From Bifidobacterium primatium (lineage in GTDB: Bacteria > Actinomycetota > Actinomycetes > Actinomycetales > Bifidobacteriaceae): a DNA stretch of 64,000 bases. How positions within the stretch are numbered: the first letter of the stretch is position 1; each line of letters opens with the position of its first letter. The notes below the pieces were generated by a model. The model was not told where the DNA came from. It saw only the letters and a list, made by a program, of their open reading frames with translations, and ran no database searches. The translations under genes and the position numbers were made by a program. This document shows positions 62,605 through 64,000 of this stretch, piece after piece. The stretch lies in the NCBI RefSeq assembly GCF_002802875.1, contig NZ_PEBI01000001.1, positions 583,830-647,829 of the forward strand, read 5' to 3'.

Positions 62605-63387
62605 ATGACCACCACGAACTCCAAGCGCTTCGCGACGCTGATCGCACTGATCGCGGCAGTCGCCGCCTTCGTCGGATTCGCCCCGGCCGCCTCCGCGGCG
62701 GGCTACGGCGCCGACATCGTCATCAACGGCAACGCCGCCACCGGCACGGCGACGTTCAGCGCCAACGACATCGCCCGGTACTCCAACGCGGACGGCGTGG
62801 CCTACGCCTACGTGCGCGTGGACGGCACGCTGGTCTCCGCCGTGACCCCGCAGGGCTCCACCCGCGCCGCGGCCGACGTCGAGACCAACACCGACACCCC
62901 CGAATTCTCGGACGGCGCCTACTACACCGCCGACGAGGCCGCCGAGATTGCAGCAGCCCCCGCCGCCGTGCGCACCGTCGCCGACACCAGCAACGCCGCC
63001 TACTTCTACGCCGGCCAAGTCACGAAGGACGCCAACTCCATCACGTTCATCTTCAAGCTCACCCAGAAGGCCCTCTCCCAGGGCGGCGAGCTCAAGTACG
63101 ATGTGTTCCTCAGCCCCGTGAAGATCGACAACGGCGGCGCCAAGCTGACCGCCGCCCAACTTTCGCAGCTGCGCGCATCGGGCCTGTCGGGCGTGCTGTA
63201 CTCCGCCTCCGCCAACCTGCCGAAGACCGGCGAGGGCGGCACCGAGGATACGAACGCCGCCGGCACGACCGGCAAGTCCACGCTGAGCAAGACCGGCACC
63301 GTCATGCTGCCGTACATCGTGGCCATCGCGGCGATCGCCCTGGTCGCCGCCGGCGTGTTCGCCGCGCGCCGCCGCATCCAGCGCTGA
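62605..63387 (+). CDS. Secreted surface protein with LPKTG and LSKTG motifs
   Basis: A 260-aa protein. Signal peptide residues 1-31 (LIALIAAVAAFVGFAPAASA). The mature domain (32-205) is beta-rich and unrecognised. LPKTG follows directly at about 211-215, then a Gly/Thr linker, LSKTG about 20 residues later, a hydrophobic helix and RRRIQR. The canonical LPKTG is farther from the membrane helix than usual; LSKTG is at the normal distance. Either could be the sortase site. GAAGGGA lies before ATG 62605. Small size suggests a minor surface or pilin-associated protein; that is inference. Confidence 0.8.
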   Translation: MTTTNSKRFATLIALIAAVAAFVGFAPAASAAGYGADIVINGNAATGTATFSANDIARYSNADGVAYAYVRVDGTLVSAVTPQGSTRAAADVETNTDTPEFSDGAYYTADEAAEIAAAPAAVRTVADTSNAAYFYAGQVTKDANSITFIFKLTQKALSQGGELKYDVFLSPVKIDNGGAKLTAAQLSQLRASGLSGVLYSASANLPKTGEGGTEDTNAAGTTGKSTLSKTGTVMLPYIVAIAAIALVAAGVFAARRRIQR

Positions 63388-63478
63388 TCCGCGCCGCGCA
63401 ATCGGAGCGGCCGGGCGCAATGCGATAATGTGATTCGACGTAAAATTTAAAACTCAAACAAACCTCGAGTTTGTCCAC

Positions 63479-63516
63479 ACGGAGGTGGGAGTGATACACT
63501 CTCACCTCCGTTTTTT
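63479..63516 (+). terminator. Terminator of the LPKTG surface gene
   Basis: ACGGAGGTGRGAG pairs with CTCTCACCTCCGT, followed by TTTTT. Confidence 0.9.
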
Positions 63517-63567
63517 ATTGCACAACGCAAGACATAGTCATACACAAATCTTCCCGAGAGGAATTCC

Positions 63568-64000
63568 ATGCACGTTCTGATGGTCTGTTCCGGCAACGTC
63601 TGCCGCTCCCCCATGGCGGAGTACATGCTGCGCGATGCGCTGCGCCGCCGCGGCGTCAGCGACATCGAAGGCGAGGGCATCTCCGTCTCCAGCGCCGGAC
63701 TGCTGCGTCTGCCGCCCCGTCCGATGGACGAGACCTGCCTGAATCTGCTCGACGAAAGCTTCGACGCCGCCGATGCCGGCCGCAGCGGCATCGATGCGTC
63801 GCTGCACGAGTCCACGCCGTTCTACAACACCCCATATGCGCGCTGCGCCGGCACGAACGTGCTGGTGCTGTGCTTCGAGCATGACCACATCGACGAGGTG
63901 CTCATCGAGAACCCGTCGCTGGTGCGTTCCACGTTCCTGATCACCGAGTTCGCCGAGCTGTGTCTGGCGGCCGCCAAGCGCGGCGATTTCGACCGGCCCG
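63568..64000 (+). CDS. Low-molecular-weight protein-tyrosine phosphatase (partial, C-terminus outside window)
   Basis: 144 codons are visible. MVCSGNVCRSPMAEYML carries the C-x5-R-S phosphate loop (Cys7, Arg13). The DP loop with the general acid would be beyond the window. Such phosphatases often pair with bacterial tyrosine kinases in capsule control or act as arsenate reductase-like enzymes; context to the right is not visible. GAGAGG lies 6 nt before ATG 63568. Confidence 0.85.
   Translation, partial: MHVLMVCSGNVCRSPMAEYMLRDALRRRGVSDIEGEGISVSSAGLLRLPPRPMDETCLNLLDESFDAADAGRSGIDASLHESTPFYNTPYARCAGTNVLVLCFEHDHIDEVLIENPSLVRSTFLITEFAELCLAAAKRGDFDRP

Overview
The window looks like chromosome from a Bifidobacterium species. 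This is inferred from the high GC content of the genes, the actinobacterial gene order coaD - sepIVA-like - DUF177 - rpmF - rnc, a GlnR-type regulator, GlgE, an Arg/Asn/Asp-rich insert in Rho, many probable leaderless messages, and several secreted proteins with sortase-type tails next to GH43 enzymes. No rRNA, phage, integrase, transposase or cas gene was seen.

Layout. 1-2.1 kb: copper efflux locus (cupredoxin/P-type ATPase fusion, cut by the window edge, divergent from csoR, with a CsoR box between them). 2.2-5.3 kb: a hypothetical gene and glgE. 5.4-14 kb: pentosan-use locus with an MFS carrier, a LacI regulator and two large secreted cell-wall GH43 enzymes. 14-15.3 kb: a gene-free AT-rich stretch. 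15.3-28.8 kb: housekeeping genes (ppa, mntP, glnR, nth, a peptide-binding protein, valS, chorismate mutase, a DUF4432 epimerase-like gene, rho). 29.1-32.8 kb: three uncharacterised single-pass membrane proteins in a probable operon. 33.7-42.7 kb: pgi, manC, tRNA-Thr and tRNA-Leu, an AEC carrier, rph-rdgB, a Pr6Pr membrane protein, pncB, DUF3039. 42.9-48.9 kb: coaD to rnc, then ilvB-ilvN. 49.0-53.3 kb: an accessory island with a KAP P-loop NTPase and a Phd/RelE toxin-antitoxin pair between two ~0.41-kb direct repeats made of hairpin units. 53.3-64 kb: surface proteins, AIM24, cysS, a glutamine amidotransferase and the start of a low-molecular-weight tyrosine phosphatase.

The most unusual content is non-coding. 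Several intergenic regions hold tandem or periodic imperfect palindromes: 5 x 52 bp at 24790-25049; ~61-bp-period arrays at 49069-49533 and 52890-53230 with relatives at 33163-33384; large hairpins at 26301-26493. In the two array families the stem arms change in a compensatory way, which suggests selection on an RNA or cruciform structure. One array block is duplicated and brackets the NTPase/toxin-antitoxin island. A second general point is that many housekeeping starts have a -10-like hexamer 6-7 nt upstream and no ribosome binding site, as expected for leaderless mRNA.

All calls come from reading the sequence. Family names rest on motifs and remembered family features, not on database searches.
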